A stretch of 64,000 bases of DNA from Thauera terpenica 58Eu. GTDB lineage: Bacteria > Pseudomonadota > Gammaproteobacteria > Burkholderiales > Rhodocyclaceae. Made by a program: the position numbers and the translations under genes. The notes under the pieces were generated by a model. The model saw only the letters and a program-made list of their open reading frames with translations, did no database searches and was not told the origin of the DNA. Positions 43,770 to 53,406 of the stretch are shown here, piece after piece. The DNA lies in the NCBI RefSeq assembly GCF_000443165.1, contig NZ_ATJV01000070.1:124001-188000 (forward strand), given 5' to 3'. Position 1 is the first letter of the stretch; the number at the start of each line of letters is the position of its first letter.

Positions 43770-44084
43770 TCACCCGAGTTCGACACCGCTGTTCGCCACA
43801 ATCTACCGATCATAGGCATCATCGGTAACGACGCGGCCTGGGGGCAGATCATGCGGCCTCAGAACTTGATGTATGGTGAGCGCGCCAATCCTCCCGCTGC
43901 ACTATTGCAGTTCACTCGCTACGAAAAGATTGTCGAGGCGCTGGGCGGGCATGGCGAATATTGTGAGCGCCCCGAGGAGATCGGACCCGCCATCCAGCGG
44001 GCAATCGATTCTGGCAAGCCCGCGCTGGTCAATATCAAGATCAGGCAGGACAGAGGCGCTCCCAAGGGGAGCCACTATGCCTGA
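43770..44084 (+). pseudogene. C-terminal remnant of a ThDP-dependent enzyme (acetolactate-synthase-like)
   Basis: The frame encodes EFDTAVRHNLPIIGIIGND and AAWGQIMRPQNLMYGE, the metal/ThDP-binding GDG..N region of acetolactate-synthase-like enzymes. It then runs through the normal C-terminus to a stop at 44084. Upstream an in-frame TGA at 43767-43769 cuts it, and the first three quarters of the gene are absent. An ATG at 43851 could make a 77-residue product, but it would be only the tail. The stretch 43618-43769 shows no gene. It marks a deletion or insertion edge at the end of the catabolic operon. Confidence 0.75.
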
Positions 44085-44127
44085 GGCGTCGCTGATGTCT
44101 TCAAAGTCGATAAGGCCCTGATGCTCA

Positions 44128-44167
44128 TGTCGGGCGAATCGCCAAGCCTGAAGCGATTCGCCCGACA
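44128..44167. terminator. Bidirectional terminator hairpin
   Basis: Perfect 15-bp stem TGTCGGGCGAATCGC / GCGATTCGCCCGACA with a 10-base loop, followed by ATTTC on the plus side. It separates the catabolic operon from the convergent wrbA gene. Confidence 0.75.
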
Positions 44168-44206
44168 ATTTCAATGAGCTTCGATGAAGGTCATTGTCAG
44201 CCGACT

Positions 44207-44806
44207 TCAGCCTTTCAGCCTGGCTGCAATTTTCGCGACATATTCACCCTGATGACGAGCGATACCCAGTTCACGCTCGTCGGGCTGGCGCGAGCCATCG
44301 CCACCGGCAATCGTCGATGCGCCATAAGGCGTACCGCCACCGACCTGGGAAACATCAAACAGCGCAGGCGTGGTGTAGCCGATCGGCACGATGATCATGC
44401 CGTGGTGCGCGAGCGTGGTCCAGGTGGAGGTGATCGTCATCTCCTGCCCACCGCCTGTGCCGGTCGAAGTAAACACGCTGGCCACTTTGCCGGCCAAAGC
44501 GCCCTTGGCCCACAGTCCACCGGTCTGGTCAAAGAAGTTGCGCATCTGCGCGGACATGTTGCCGAACCGAGTGGGCGTGCCCACGATGATGGCGTCGTAG
44601 TCGGCGAGCTCAGACGGCTTGGCGACCGCCGCCGCTTGATCGACCTTGCCGCCGGCCGCCTTGAAGACCTCGGCATCCATGGTTTCCGGCACACGCTTCA
44701 CCGTGACCTCCACGCCAGCGACGCTCCGAGCGCCTTCAGCAACTGCGTTCGCCATCGTTTCGATATGGCCGTACATGGAGTGATAAACAATCAGAACTTT
44801 AGTCAT
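44207..44806 (-). CDS. wrbA: NAD(P)H:quinone oxidoreductase
   Basis: This 199-residue flavodoxin-fold enzyme reduces quinones by two electrons, avoiding semiquinones. It has [16 protein letters not shown] at residues 4-19, [22 protein letters not shown] near 77-98 and [11 protein letters not shown] near 113, the FMN and quinone sites. The length matches WrbA. Start 44806 has a GAGGACG site. It is one of four neighbouring redox or quinone-handling genes on this strand. Confidence 0.92.
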   Translation of the reverse strand: MTKVLIVYHSMYGHIETMANAVAEGARSVAGVEVTVKRVPETMDAEVFKAAGGKVDQAAAVAKPSELADYDAIIVGTPTRFGNMSAQMRNFFDQTGGLWAKGALAGKVASVFTSTGTGGGQEMTITSTWTTLAHHGMIIVPIGYTTPALFDVSQVGGGTPYGASTIAGGDGSRQPDERELGIARHQGEYVAKIAARLKG

Positions 44807-44926
44807 TTTTGCGTCCTCGCTGGATAAGATTCGATCTGCTTCTGCACTTCTCGTCATGCGGAAAAACCGGGGCATGACTCCCACGCCCAACCCTGAGGCT
44901 GGAACCCGACCACCTCGACTGCGTGC

Positions 44927-45625
44927 TCATGTCACATCCACCAGCACGATCTCACTGTCTTCCTGCGCGCTCACCCGCAACAGGACCTCGTCGTCTATTG
45001 CCAGGCCATCACCGGTCGCTGCCAGCACGCCGTTAACCTCGATCCGACCGCTGGCAGGAACCAGATAGACCTTGCGCCCGGCGGCGATGTGATATTCGGC
45101 ACTCTGCCCAGCCGCAAGGCTTGCAGCGACCACGCGCGCATTCGCACGGATCGGCAGTGCATCTGCGTCACCGGACAAGCCGCTGGCGAGGGTGACAAAG
45201 GATCCGCTGCGCTCGACCTTGGGGAAAGGCTTGGACCCCCAGGCCGGCGGCAGGCCCTTTTCATCCGGCATGATCCAGATCTGGAAGATCTGCGTGGGCT
45301 CACCCTCTTCATTGAGCTCACTGTGGGTAATGCCGGTTCCAGCACTCATCACCTGCACATCGCCCGCGGCGGTGCGGCCCTGATTGCCGAGGTTGTCCTT
45401 GTGCGTGATTGCACCCTTGCGCACATAGGTGATGATCTCCATATCGCGGTGGGGATGCGGTGGAAAACCGGTGTGCGCAGCGATGGTGTCGTCATTCCAT
45501 ACCCTGAGCGCGCCCCAACCCATGCGTTTGGGGTCGTAATATGAAGCGAATGAGAAATGGTGGCGGGCATCCAGCCAGCCATGCTGGGCACCGCCCAGTT
45601 CAAGATGGGGTCGTAGCTCGATCAT
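44927..45625 (-). CDS. Pirin family protein (YhaK/YhhW-like)
   Basis: This 232-residue bicupin has the N-terminal metal-binding His set GFPPHPHRDMEIITYV (near 53-68) and THSE near 102. YhhW-type pirins can show quercetin 2,3-dioxygenase activity or act as redox sensors; the physiological role is usually unknown. Start 45625 has an AAGGAGA site. It lies between wrbA and a quinone oxidoreductase-like gene, which suggests a response to phenolic or quinone stress. Confidence 0.87.
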   Translation of the reverse strand: MIELRPHLELGGAQHGWLDARHHFSFASYYDPKRMGWGALRVWNDDTIAAHTGFPPHPHRDMEIITYVRKGAITHKDNLGNQGRTAAGDVQVMSAGTGITHSELNEEGEPTQIFQIWIMPDEKGLPPAWGSKPFPKVERSGSFVTLASGLSGDADALPIRANARVVAASLAAGQSAEYHIAAGRKVYLVPASGRIEVNGVLAATGDGLAIDDEVLLRVSAQEDSEIVLVDVT

Positions 45626-45672
45626 CTCGGAATCTCCTTTTGATTTAATCCGTGCCTACAAGAGAGATATTT

Positions 45673-46632
45673 CTATGGAATCAGAACAATCTTTTCAGAG
45701 CCACCCTCATTGATCCGATGATAGGCCGCGACCGCCTCTGCAAGCGGCAGTTCGATGAATCCACCTGGCACCGGCAAGCCGTCCTCAAACGCAGCGCCTA
45801 TTTTTTCAAGCATCCTCGCGCAATCCTGCAAGCTGTACAGCAGCGAGTTGACGCCGATAATCGCTCCGCCGCGACGGTATAGATTCAAGGAGGACATACT
45901 GATCACTCCATCCGCGGGCGCCGCAATTATCACCACGCGCCCAAACGTATCAACGCTATCAACCGCTGCCGACAACCAATAGCCAGTCGTATCGAAGACG
46001 ACTTCCGGCGCGTGCTGTTCAAAGCGCGCTCGTGCCTGCTCCGGCAGTTGCGCTGCGTCCTGCAATTGAAAGGCGTTGACACCCTGGGCTTGCAGCTCTT
46101 TTGCGACCTCGGCACGCCGCACGCCCACTACAACATTCGCGCCCCGTGCTTTCCCCAGCGCTTGCGCAGCGCTGGCCACCGCACCGGCACCTATGATCAG
46201 GAAGCGGGTACCGGCCTTGACCTGGCTTCGCTCAAGCGCATCCCAAGCGGTGATGAATGGCACCCCGCACGTGGCCGCCTGAGAAAAGCTGAGCGACGCC
46301 GGCATGGGTGCGACAGCATCGGCCGGCACAAGGACATATTGCGCATGGCAGCCGTCACGGTAGAAACCAAAGCCCTTGCCTGTACCGCCCCAGACCGCCT
46401 TCCCCTGCAGCTCTGGTGGCCCACTCACCACAACACCGGAAAAATCCCGCCCGGGAATACGCGGTGCCGTGGTGTAGGGAAAGCTACCAAGCACGTTCTT
46501 CAGATCGCTAGGGTTGATCCCCGTAGCCCGAACCTCAATCAGAATTTCACCCGGCCCAGGCACCGGTCTCGGCACATCGCGCACTTGAAGCGAATCCAGC
46601 GTGCCGGTATCTGAAAACTGCAGAGCTTGCAT
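45673..46632 (-). CDS. Quinone oxidoreductase-like MDR protein (zinc-free)
   Basis: This 319-residue medium-chain reductase has GATGINPSDLK-like ATGINPSDLKNVLG near 34-47, GRDFSGVV, then a nucleotide site LIIGAGAVASAAQALG near 145-160. It lacks the Cys residues of the zinc lobe, so it belongs to the NADPH:quinone/enoyl reductase branch. It likely reduces a quinone or reactive enone with NADPH. The start is at ATG 46632 with GAGGG upstream. Confidence 0.87.
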   Translation of the reverse strand: MQALQFSDTGTLDSLQVRDVPRPVPGPGEILIEVRATGINPSDLKNVLGSFPYTTAPRIPGRDFSGVVVSGPPELQGKAVWGGTGKGFGFYRDGCHAQYVLVPADAVAPMPASLSFSQAATCGVPFITAWDALERSQVKAGTRFLIIGAGAVASAAQALGKARGANVVVGVRRAEVAKELQAQGVNAFQLQDAAQLPEQARARFEQHAPEVVFDTTGYWLSAAVDSVDTFGRVVIIAAPADGVISMSSLNLYRRGGAIIGVNSLLYSLQDCARMLEKIGAAFEDGLPVPGGFIELPLAEAVAAYHRINEGGSEKIVLIP

Positions 46633-46691
46633 GATAGCCCTCGATTAATTGAGTCATATATGCCGCACACGGCATGTAATTTATTTTCCGC

Positions 46692-47687
46692 TCAGTTGGC
46701 CTGGCTCCGCTTGAATCGCTCGCGCAGGTGCGGAGTATCGAGATTCAGCACAGGACCCGCCGGCACAACGCCCGTTGGATTGATGGTGTCATGACTGCGG
46801 TAATAGTGCTCCTTGATATGCTTCATATTGACGGTCGCAGCCACACCAGGCCACTGGTAAAGCTCTCGCAGATAATCTGCCAGATGCGGATAATCTTCGA
46901 TCCGCCTCAAGTTGCACTTGAAGTGCCCGTGATAGACAGCATCAAAACGCACAAGCGTCGTAAACAAACGCCAATCCGCCTCAGTAATCTGCTCGCCGAG
47001 CAGGTAACGCTGTTTCGACAGACGTTCTTCCAGCTCATCCAGGGTCTCGAACAAGGGAAAGACCGCCTGCTCGTAAGCTTCCTGAGTAGTCGCAAATCCA
47101 GCCTTGTAGACTCCGTTATTTACACGGTCATAGATCTGATCGTTGATGCCACCAATTTCCGTGCGCAGAGCTTGCGGATAATAATCTCCAGGCGTGGCGC
47201 CAATACCATCGAAAGCGGAGTTCATCATGCGAATGATTTCGGAAGACTCATTGCTGACAAACAAGTTCTGCTTTTTATCCCACAATACCGGTATCGTCAC
47301 TCGCCCACTGTATTCAGGGTCGGCGGCCGTATAAATCTGGTGCATGTAGCGCGCTTGAAACACCGGGTCTGCCACCACGCCTTCGCCAGCTTCAAAAGTC
47401 CAGCCATGTTCGCGCATCAAGGGGTTCACCACCGAGACCGAAATCATCGACTCCAGCCCTTTCAGTTTGCGAAAGATCAAGGTCCTGTGTGCCCAAGGGC
47501 AGGCCAGGCAGACGTACAGATGGTAGCGTCCAGCTTCGGCCTTGAAACCGCCCTCACCGCTTGGACCCGCGCTGCCATCGGCCGTGACCCAGTTGCGAAA
47601 TTGCGACTCGCTGCGAGCGAAGCGGCCATCGGTGGAGTCGGTGTCATACCACTGGTCAAGCCATTGACCTTTCACGAGCAATCCCAT
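46692..47687 (-). CDS. Glutathionyl-hydroquinone reductase (xi-class GST)
   Basis: This 331-residue enzyme uses glutathione to reduce glutathionyl-hydroquinones. The catalytic motif CPWA is near residue 55 (CLACPWAHRTLI), followed by HGWTFE and the all-helical C-terminal domain. The length matches YqjG/PcpF. I chose ATG 47687 with GGAGG upstream; the longer frame to 47795 has no ribosome site. It is divergent from a LysR gene, which probably controls it. Confidence 0.9.
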   Translation of the reverse strand: MGLLVKGQWLDQWYDTDSTDGRFARSESQFRNWVTADGSAGPSGEGGFKAEAGRYHLYVCLACPWAHRTLIFRKLKGLESMISVSVVNPLMREHGWTFEAGEGVVADPVFQARYMHQIYTAADPEYSGRVTIPVLWDKKQNLFVSNESSEIIRMMNSAFDGIGATPGDYYPQALRTEIGGINDQIYDRVNNGVYKAGFATTQEAYEQAVFPLFETLDELEERLSKQRYLLGEQITEADWRLFTTLVRFDAVYHGHFKCNLRRIEDYPHLADYLRELYQWPGVAATVNMKHIKEHYYRSHDTINPTGVVPAGPVLNLDTPHLRERFKRSQAN

Positions 47688-47921
47688 TTGCTGCCTCCGT
47701 TCATTTTTGATTGTGATGAGCACAAGGGCCGCGCTGGCGGACAGCTTCCCCATCAAGCCGGTCGAATTTCTCTCACTTGCAAGCGCGCCATGCATAAACT
47801 TCCTGCTCGCCGCTCTCTTTCAAGAAATATCAATCAGGCTGTTTGATGTACGCACTATAATGCAATGGGTTGGCGAAAAATAACGGAATGATCTGAGCTT
47901 TATAGTCAGAAAAACTGAACA

Positions 47922-48842
47922 ATGACCTTGCTTATCACTCTGGATGCGCTGCAGACCCTGGACGCGATCGAGCGCCGCCAAAGCTTTGCCGCCGCCGCCG
48001 AAGAGCTGCACCGCGTGCCGTCCGCGGTCTCCTACACCATCAACAAGCTGGAAGAAGACCTCGGCGTCGCGCTCTTCGACCGCAGCCGGCGCAAAGCCGA
48101 GCTGACCGCAATTGGCCGCCTGGTGCTGGAGGAAGGCCGGAAGATTCTCAAAGCCGCTGAGCAATTGACCGCGCTTGCCCGCCAGGCGGCCGACGGCTGG
48201 GAGGTGGAGCTTCGCATCTGCATCGACAGCATACTGAGCTGCGACCCCATCTATGACCTGATTGCAGCCTTCCAGCGCGTACAGCCCAAGACCGAGATCC
48301 GCCTGACTGAAGAAGTGCTCGGCGGTAGCTGGGATGCGCTGTGCGACGACCGCTGTGATCTGGTGATCGGCGCCGAGGGCGCGCCCCCTGCCCCTGGGCT
48401 TGCCCTGCATTCACTGGGCAAAGTGAAGTTCGGATTTGCCGTTGCCGCCGGCCATGCGCTGACCGAACTGCCGCAGCCGCTGCCGGCGAGTGCGATTCAG
48501 GACTACCCTACGGTGATCGTGGCCGACAGCTCACAGCGCCTACCCGTACGCTCCGCCGGGCTGCTCGATGGCCGCAGCCGCATCATCGTGCCTGGCATCG
48601 AGCACAAGATGGAGGTTCAGCGCAAGGGGCTGGGTGTCGGCTACCTACCGCTGCACCGCATCACTCAGCAGCTGGCTGAAGGACAATTGGTGCTTCTGGA
48701 ATTGGATGCGCCGCGACCGCCGACAGAAATATCGGCTGCCTGGCGTCGGGGCAATACGGGAAAAGCGCTGAAGTGGTTTGTCGATCGCCTCAAGAAGATG
48801 CATTTCGATACCGAGCGCGGCATCCTGACCCAGAATCCATAA
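47922..48842 (+). CDS. LysR-family transcriptional regulator
   Basis: This 306-residue LysR regulator has a winged HTH at residues 1-60 (LQTLDAIERRQSFAAAAEEL, VPSAVSYTINKLEEDLG) and a periplasmic-binding-like effector domain to the C-terminus. It is transcribed away from the hydroquinone reductase gene. The 234-base gap should contain T-N11-A operator boxes, but I could not pick one with confidence. It may sense an electrophile or quinone. Confidence 0.9.
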   Translation: MTLLITLDALQTLDAIERRQSFAAAAEELHRVPSAVSYTINKLEEDLGVALFDRSRRKAELTAIGRLVLEEGRKILKAAEQLTALARQAADGWEVELRICIDSILSCDPIYDLIAAFQRVQPKTEIRLTEEVLGGSWDALCDDRCDLVIGAEGAPPAPGLALHSLGKVKFGFAVAAGHALTELPQPLPASAIQDYPTVIVADSSQRLPVRSAGLLDGRSRIIVPGIEHKMEVQRKGLGVGYLPLHRITQQLAEGQLVLLELDAPRPPTEISAAWRRGNTGKALKWFVDRLKKMHFDTERGILTQNP

Positions 48843-48907
48843 GCTCAGCCCCTTCGATACCGAAGCGATCGACCTCTTCGCTTCTAGCGCTAGTTCTCGA
48901 GGCCATC

Positions 48908-49669
48908 ATGAGGCGCAAACGCACAACGCCCCTGAAGGATGATCAGATCAACCTCGGCTCCTGCTCAACCGAGCTGCGCGCCCGGATCCTGAGCAACGCA
49001 CCGTATTTCCGTGGCTTGCCGCAGCCGGCAATCGATGCCGTGAATGGTCTGTTCCGCAGCGTCAGCCATCCGGCCGGCACGGCGCTCTACCATGAAGGCG
49101 AGCCGGTGCAGGCGCTCTTTCTGGTGGCCCATGGCACAGTCAAGCTGCTCCAGCACAGCGTCGCCGGAGACAAGGTCGTACTCGATCTGCTGAGCCAGGG
49201 TGATTCCTTTGGCGGCCTGAGCGCACTCCGTCAGGGCCGCTATCCGCACAGCGCCATCGCCCAGACCGGCTGCTGCGTGCTGACGATCACGACGGCGGAC
49301 TTCCGCCATCTGCTGAGCACCTATCCAGAGGTGGCGCTGAGCGCGCTCGACGGCGTGGTGAGTGATCTCGAAGCCGCGCATGATGTCATCCGCGCGCTCA
49401 GCACGCTGCCGGTGGAGGCGCGCATCGCACAAGTGCTGCTCGACCTCGCCGATCGGCTGGGCGAGGTCCACGAAGACGGCATCCTGATCCAGTCTCCACT
49501 TTCGCAGCGCGACCTGGCCGCCATGGTGGCGAGCACTGCGGCGACCGTAAGCCGGGTCATTTCCAGCCTGCGGCGGCGGGGCTATGTCGATACCGGGCGG
49601 CAATGGATACGAGTGCGCGATCGCAGCGCGCTGGCAAGTCTGGCTGACGAGGCTGAGCACGCGCGCTGA
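48908..49669 (+). CDS. Crp/Fnr-family regulator (Dnr-like)
   Basis: This 253-residue regulator has a cAMP-binding-type beta-roll (about 30-150) and a C-terminal HTH (SQRDLAAMVASTAATVSRVISSLRRRGYV, split near 197-225). It lacks the N-terminal four-Cys set of FNR, so it holds no 4Fe-4S cluster. It may sense NO/heme, as Dnr does, or another signal. I chose ATG 48908. Its relation to the metal-export genes that follow is unclear. Confidence 0.85.
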   Translation: MRRKRTTPLKDDQINLGSCSTELRARILSNAPYFRGLPQPAIDAVNGLFRSVSHPAGTALYHEGEPVQALFLVAHGTVKLLQHSVAGDKVVLDLLSQGDSFGGLSALRQGRYPHSAIAQTGCCVLTITTADFRHLLSTYPEVALSALDGVVSDLEAAHDVIRALSTLPVEARIAQVLLDLADRLGEVHEDGILIQSPLSQRDLAAMVASTAATVSRVISSLRRRGYVDTGRQWIRVRDRSALASLADEAEHAR

Positions 49670-49849
49670 GGGCGCGTCCGGCACTTTCGCTGCCGATCTC
49701 ATCGCCTCCGCCGCCAGCGCGGGTCGCGCGGCGCTCCGATCCATCAATTCTTTGGTGGGTCTGTGGACCAATATGTTCCAGCGCATATAAAGAATGGCCT
49801 ACATCGTGCATCCTGGGTCTATCGAATTCAGATAGACAGGAGAATCACG

Positions 49850-50065
49850 ATGAAAACCATCCTACGTAGCGACGATTTGAGCTGCCCTTCCTGTGTTCCC
49901 AAGATCGAGAAGGCCTTGGGCCAGATCGACGGCGTCACCGACGCGAAGGTCCACTTCGCCACCGGGCGCATCGAGGTCGAATACGACGCGGATCAGGTGA
50001 AAACCGACCATCTGGTTTCAGCGGTACGTGACGTCGGTTACGAGGTTCGCGTCAGCGCGTTCTGA
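49850..50065 (+). CDS. Stand-alone heavy-metal-associated (HMA) protein
   Basis: This 71-residue ferredoxin-like HMA domain has the metal-binding motif CPSC (Cys12, Cys15) in LSCPSCVPKIEKAL. It would bind a soft metal ion and hand it to the ATPase 60 bases downstream, which has no HMA domain of its own. ATG 49850 has an AGGAGA site. The 180-base gap before it contains TTGGT-N10-ACCAA near 49751, which could be a Crp-type site. Confidence 0.85.
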   Translation: MKTILRSDDLSCPSCVPKIEKALGQIDGVTDAKVHFATGRIEVEYDADQVKTDHLVSAVRDVGYEVRVSAF

Positions 50066-50125
50066 GTTTCCGGGCCGGGGGTGGGCTGTGTGCCTGTCCC
50101 CGGCCCCACGATGAGGTAAGCAAAC

Positions 50126-52096
50126 ATGAGATTTTCAGAAAAGTTGTCCCAATGGCGCCGGGCGTGGAATTCACCCGCAATTCGGCGCGGCATTGTCGTG
50201 CTGGTGGCCGGTGCGGCAGGCCTTGGCGGTGTCGCCAGCAACTTCCTCGGTGGCCCGACTGGCCTGACCGATGGACTGTGGCTGTTTGCCGCGCTGGTCG
50301 CGGGCACCGAGATCGCGCTGCGGGCGTTTGCAGCCCTGCGCGTACGCTCGTTCAGCATCGAGCTGCTGGTCACCATTGCCGCCGTCGGCGCACTGTTCAT
50401 CGGCGAGTACTGGGAGTCGGCCGCCGTCACTTTCCTGTTCGTGCTGGGAGGCTATCTGGAAGCGCGAACCCTGGCACGGACGCGCTCGGCCCTCAAGGAG
50501 CTGCTGGCGCTGGCACCGACCGAAGTCACCGTTCTGCGCGACGGCACAGAGCTCACCCTGGCACCGCACGAGGTCATCAAGGGCGATACGGTGGTGGTTC
50601 GCCCGGGCGGACGCCTCGGCGTCGATGGTGTCATCCTCAGCGGACAGGCCGCGATTGACGAGAGCGCGATCACCGGCGAGCCGATTCCTGCGCAGAAGCA
50701 GGTGGGCGACAGCGTGTTCGCGGGCACGGTCAGCCATGACGGCTATCTCGAGGTACGTGCCGAAAGCGTCGGTATTGACACCACTCTGGCGCGCATCATT
50801 CAACGTGTCGAACAGGCACAAGAGGCCAAGGCGCCGACTCAGCGCATGATCGAGCGCTTTGCGAGTTGGTACACGCCGGCAATCATCATCATGGCCGTCG
50901 GTGCCTATGCCGTGACCAGGGATGTCGCCCTGGCGCTGACCTTGCTGGTGATCGCCTGTCCGGGTGCGCTGGTCATCTCCACGCCGATCTCGGTCATCGC
51001 CGGCATCGGCCGCGCCGCGCGTGGCGGCATCCTGATCAAGGGGGGTGAGCACCTGGAGGCCGCGGGCCGTATCCGCGCCATTGCTTTTGACAAGACCGGC
51101 ACGCTCACCGAGGGCCGCCCCGAAGTGCTGACGGTCACGCCGCTGGCCGGAATTCCGGCACTGCCGGCGATGCCCGATGAAGTCATGCCCCGCACCCGCC
51201 TGCTGCACTGGGCGGCGCTGGCGGAGAGCGGGTCCGAGCACCCTCTCGGCCGCGCGGTCGAGCGCGCACTGCCAGCGGATTATGTCGGTCCTCGTGCCGA
51301 TCAGTTTGAAACTGCGCCGGGTGGCGGCATCAGCGCCCAATGGCAGAGTGAGCGGGTCGAGATCGGCAGTCCGGACTGGCTCGAAACCCGCGTCAGTGAA
51401 TGGTCGGACGCGGCAAGAGCGGCGCTGGACGAGATCCGCAAGCGCGGTGAGACGGTAGCAGCGGTCGCGGTAAACGGCAGCCTGGTTGGCCTCCTCGGCT
51501 TCGCAGACCGCCTGCGCCCTGAAGCGGCCGCCGCATTGCAGCATCTGCGTGAGATCGGCGTGAAGCGCCTGGTGATGCTCACCGGCGACCACGAGGCCAG
51601 CGCACAGCGCATCGCACGTGAAATCGGGATCGATGAAGTACACGCCAGCTTGCTGCCCGAGCAAAAGCTGCAGGCCATCCAGGCCATACAGCGCGAGACC
51701 GGCCCTACCGCCATGGTCGGCGACGGCATCAACGACGCACCCGCGCTGGCGACGGCAGATATCGGCATCGCCATGGGCGTGGCTGGCACCGACGTCGCCA
51801 TCGAGAGCGCTGACATCGCGCTCATGGCGGATGATCTGGGCAAGATCGCAGAAGCGATCGGGCTGGCACGCGCCACCCTGAACAACATTCGTCAGAACGT
51901 GGCGATCGCCCTGCTGACGGTGTTCGGCTTGTTGGCCGGTGTTCTGGCCAACGAGGTGCACATGGCCGGTGGCATGTTCATCCACCAGGTGTCGGTGCTG
52001 GTGGTGGTACTCAACGGCATGCGACTGATGCGCGCCCGTCCCGCCCGCAAGCGGCACGCCGCGCCCGCTACCCAGCGCCTGGCTCGGGCCACGTAA
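50126..52096 (+). CDS. P1B-type metal-exporting ATPase with a CPG motif
   Basis: This 656-residue inner-membrane pump has an actuator TGEP motif at 183-186, phosphorylation Asp322 in DKTGTLTEG, and GDGIND near the C-terminus of the P domain. The transmembrane metal site reads ACPGALVISTP (CPG at 278-280) instead of CPC or SPC. That changes one metal ligand and makes the metal hard to predict; the KGGEHLE segment resembles ZntA/CadA. No N-terminal HMA domain is present. The separate 71-residue protein upstream probably replaces it. Confidence 0.9.
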   Translation: MRFSEKLSQWRRAWNSPAIRRGIVVLVAGAAGLGGVASNFLGGPTGLTDGLWLFAALVAGTEIALRAFAALRVRSFSIELLVTIAAVGALFIGEYWESAAVTFLFVLGGYLEARTLARTRSALKELLALAPTEVTVLRDGTELTLAPHEVIKGDTVVVRPGGRLGVDGVILSGQAAIDESAITGEPIPAQKQVGDSVFAGTVSHDGYLEVRAESVGIDTTLARIIQRVEQAQEAKAPTQRMIERFASWYTPAIIIMAVGAYAVTRDVALALTLLVIACPGALVISTPISVIAGIGRAARGGILIKGGEHLEAAGRIRAIAFDKTGTLTEGRPEVLTVTPLAGIPALPAMPDEVMPRTRLLHWAALAESGSEHPLGRAVERALPADYVGPRADQFETAPGGGISAQWQSERVEIGSPDWLETRVSEWSDAARAALDEIRKRGETVAAVAVNGSLVGLLGFADRLRPEAAAALQHLREIGVKRLVMLTGDHEASAQRIAREIGIDEVHASLLPEQKLQAIQAIQRETGPTAMVGDGINDAPALATADIGIAMGVAGTDVAIESADIALMADDLGKIAEAIGLARATLNNIRQNVAIALLTVFGLLAGVLANEVHMAGGMFIHQVSVLVVVLNGMRLMRARPARKRHAAPATQRLARAT

Positions 52097-52144
52097 GGGC
52101 TTGATCGCCAGAGAGGGCGGGGTGTTCTTCCTGTGCTGAACACC

Positions 52145-53332
52145 TCAGCCACAACGCTCATCCGGATTGCGCTGATCGACCGAACCCCGCATGGGGTAAA
52201 GAAATCGACCATCGACATCAGCAATCCGGGTGACGCCCATTAGCACCATGTTTCGTTCGAGCTCGTCCTTCAGTATCTGCAGAGCGCGCTCCACGCCGGC
52301 TTGTCCGCCGGCTGCCAGGCCATAAACATAGGGCCGGCCAATCATGCAAGCAGTGGCACCCAGGGCGATGGCCTTCAGCACATCGACCCCCCGGCGAATT
52401 CCGCCATCCACAATGATCTCCGCGCGCTCACCCACTGCGTCGACAACAGCGGGCAATAGGTCTATGGGCGCCGGTGCCGCGTCAAACTGTCTGCCACCGT
52501 GATTCGACAGGATGATCGCGGTGGCACCGTGCTCCACCGCCAATCTTGCATCCTGCGTTGACAGCACGCCCTTGATCGCCAGCGGCCCATCCCAACGCTC
52601 GCGCAGGCGGGTGATATCGTCGAAGCTCAGATCCTTCGCCGGCCCCGCCTCCATCATTTCCTGCGGGCTGGGCGGGTGATCAAACAAGCTGACGCCCGCG
52701 ATCGGCCGATTCTTGATGAAATTGAACAGCCATTGCGGGTGGCCAAGAATGCTCAAGTACGAGCTGAGGGGCATCCTGGCCGGTGGCGGCATCCCCATGC
52801 GCCAGGCTTGCTCGCGACTGCCCTGCACGGGCGTGTCCACCGTCACGCACAGCGCGGTAAAGCCCGCTGCCTTGGCCCGATCGACCAGGGCATAGGCTCT
52901 CTCGCGGTCCGCGGGTATGTATAGCTGCATCATCTTGGGTGCTGCGGACGCGACACCAATCTCCTCCGGCGTCGAGGAACCCCAGGTGGCGAGCGAGTAA
53001 AAAGTCTTGTGCTTGTCTGCCGCCGCTGCCGCGCCGATCTCGCGCTCATGATGAAACATGCCGGCATAGCCGACCGGCCCGAGCAGCAAGGGCATGGCAA
53101 TATCACTGCCCAGCACATGGGTCGAGGTATCGACCCGGCTGACGTCGCGCATGGTGTTCGGTATCAGCTGAACTCGCGAGAAAGCTTCGCAGTTGTTCCG
53201 CAGCGCGCGCTCATCTTCGGCACCGCCTCTCAGATACTCGAACATGGGCGCAGGCAAGCGGCGCTTCGCCAGTCGATGCAAATCCTCGATGCTTACGCAG
53301 CGCTCGAGGGCGCGGGACAATCTATTGGTCAT
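52145..53332 (-). CDS. FMN-dependent alpha-hydroxy-acid dehydrogenase (lactate/mandelate type)
   Basis: This 395-residue TIM-barrel flavoprotein has catalytic His in SNHGGRQFD near residue 277 and an FMN phosphate site IVDGGIRRGVDVLKA near 310-324. LFDYLRGG-like MFEYLRGGAEDE lies near 30. It oxidises an L-2-hydroxy acid (lactate, mandelate or glycolate) to the 2-oxo acid. The loop after VDTPVQGSREQ is short, so membrane attachment as in LldD is uncertain. It is a single gene between the metal pump and a TlpA-type gene. Confidence 0.88.
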   Translation of the reverse strand: MTNRLSRALERCVSIEDLHRLAKRRLPAPMFEYLRGGAEDERALRNNCEAFSRVQLIPNTMRDVSRVDTSTHVLGSDIAMPLLLGPVGYAGMFHHEREIGAAAAADKHKTFYSLATWGSSTPEEIGVASAAPKMMQLYIPADRERAYALVDRAKAAGFTALCVTVDTPVQGSREQAWRMGMPPPARMPLSSYLSILGHPQWLFNFIKNRPIAGVSLFDHPPSPQEMMEAGPAKDLSFDDITRLRERWDGPLAIKGVLSTQDARLAVEHGATAIILSNHGGRQFDAAPAPIDLLPAVVDAVGERAEIIVDGGIRRGVDVLKAIALGATACMIGRPYVYGLAAGGQAGVERALQILKDELERNMVLMGVTRIADVDGRFLYPMRGSVDQRNPDERCG

Positions 53333-53406
53333 TGTTTTCTCTGGCGCAACGCTGATCCATTCAGCGTCGTAAAAATATCAAGGGCATCACTCAGTCGGCG
53401 AACAAA

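Noticed and set aside
50171-52057. 628-residue minus-strand frame opposite the P-type ATPase
   Set aside because: Shadow frame; composition is biased and there are no motifs.
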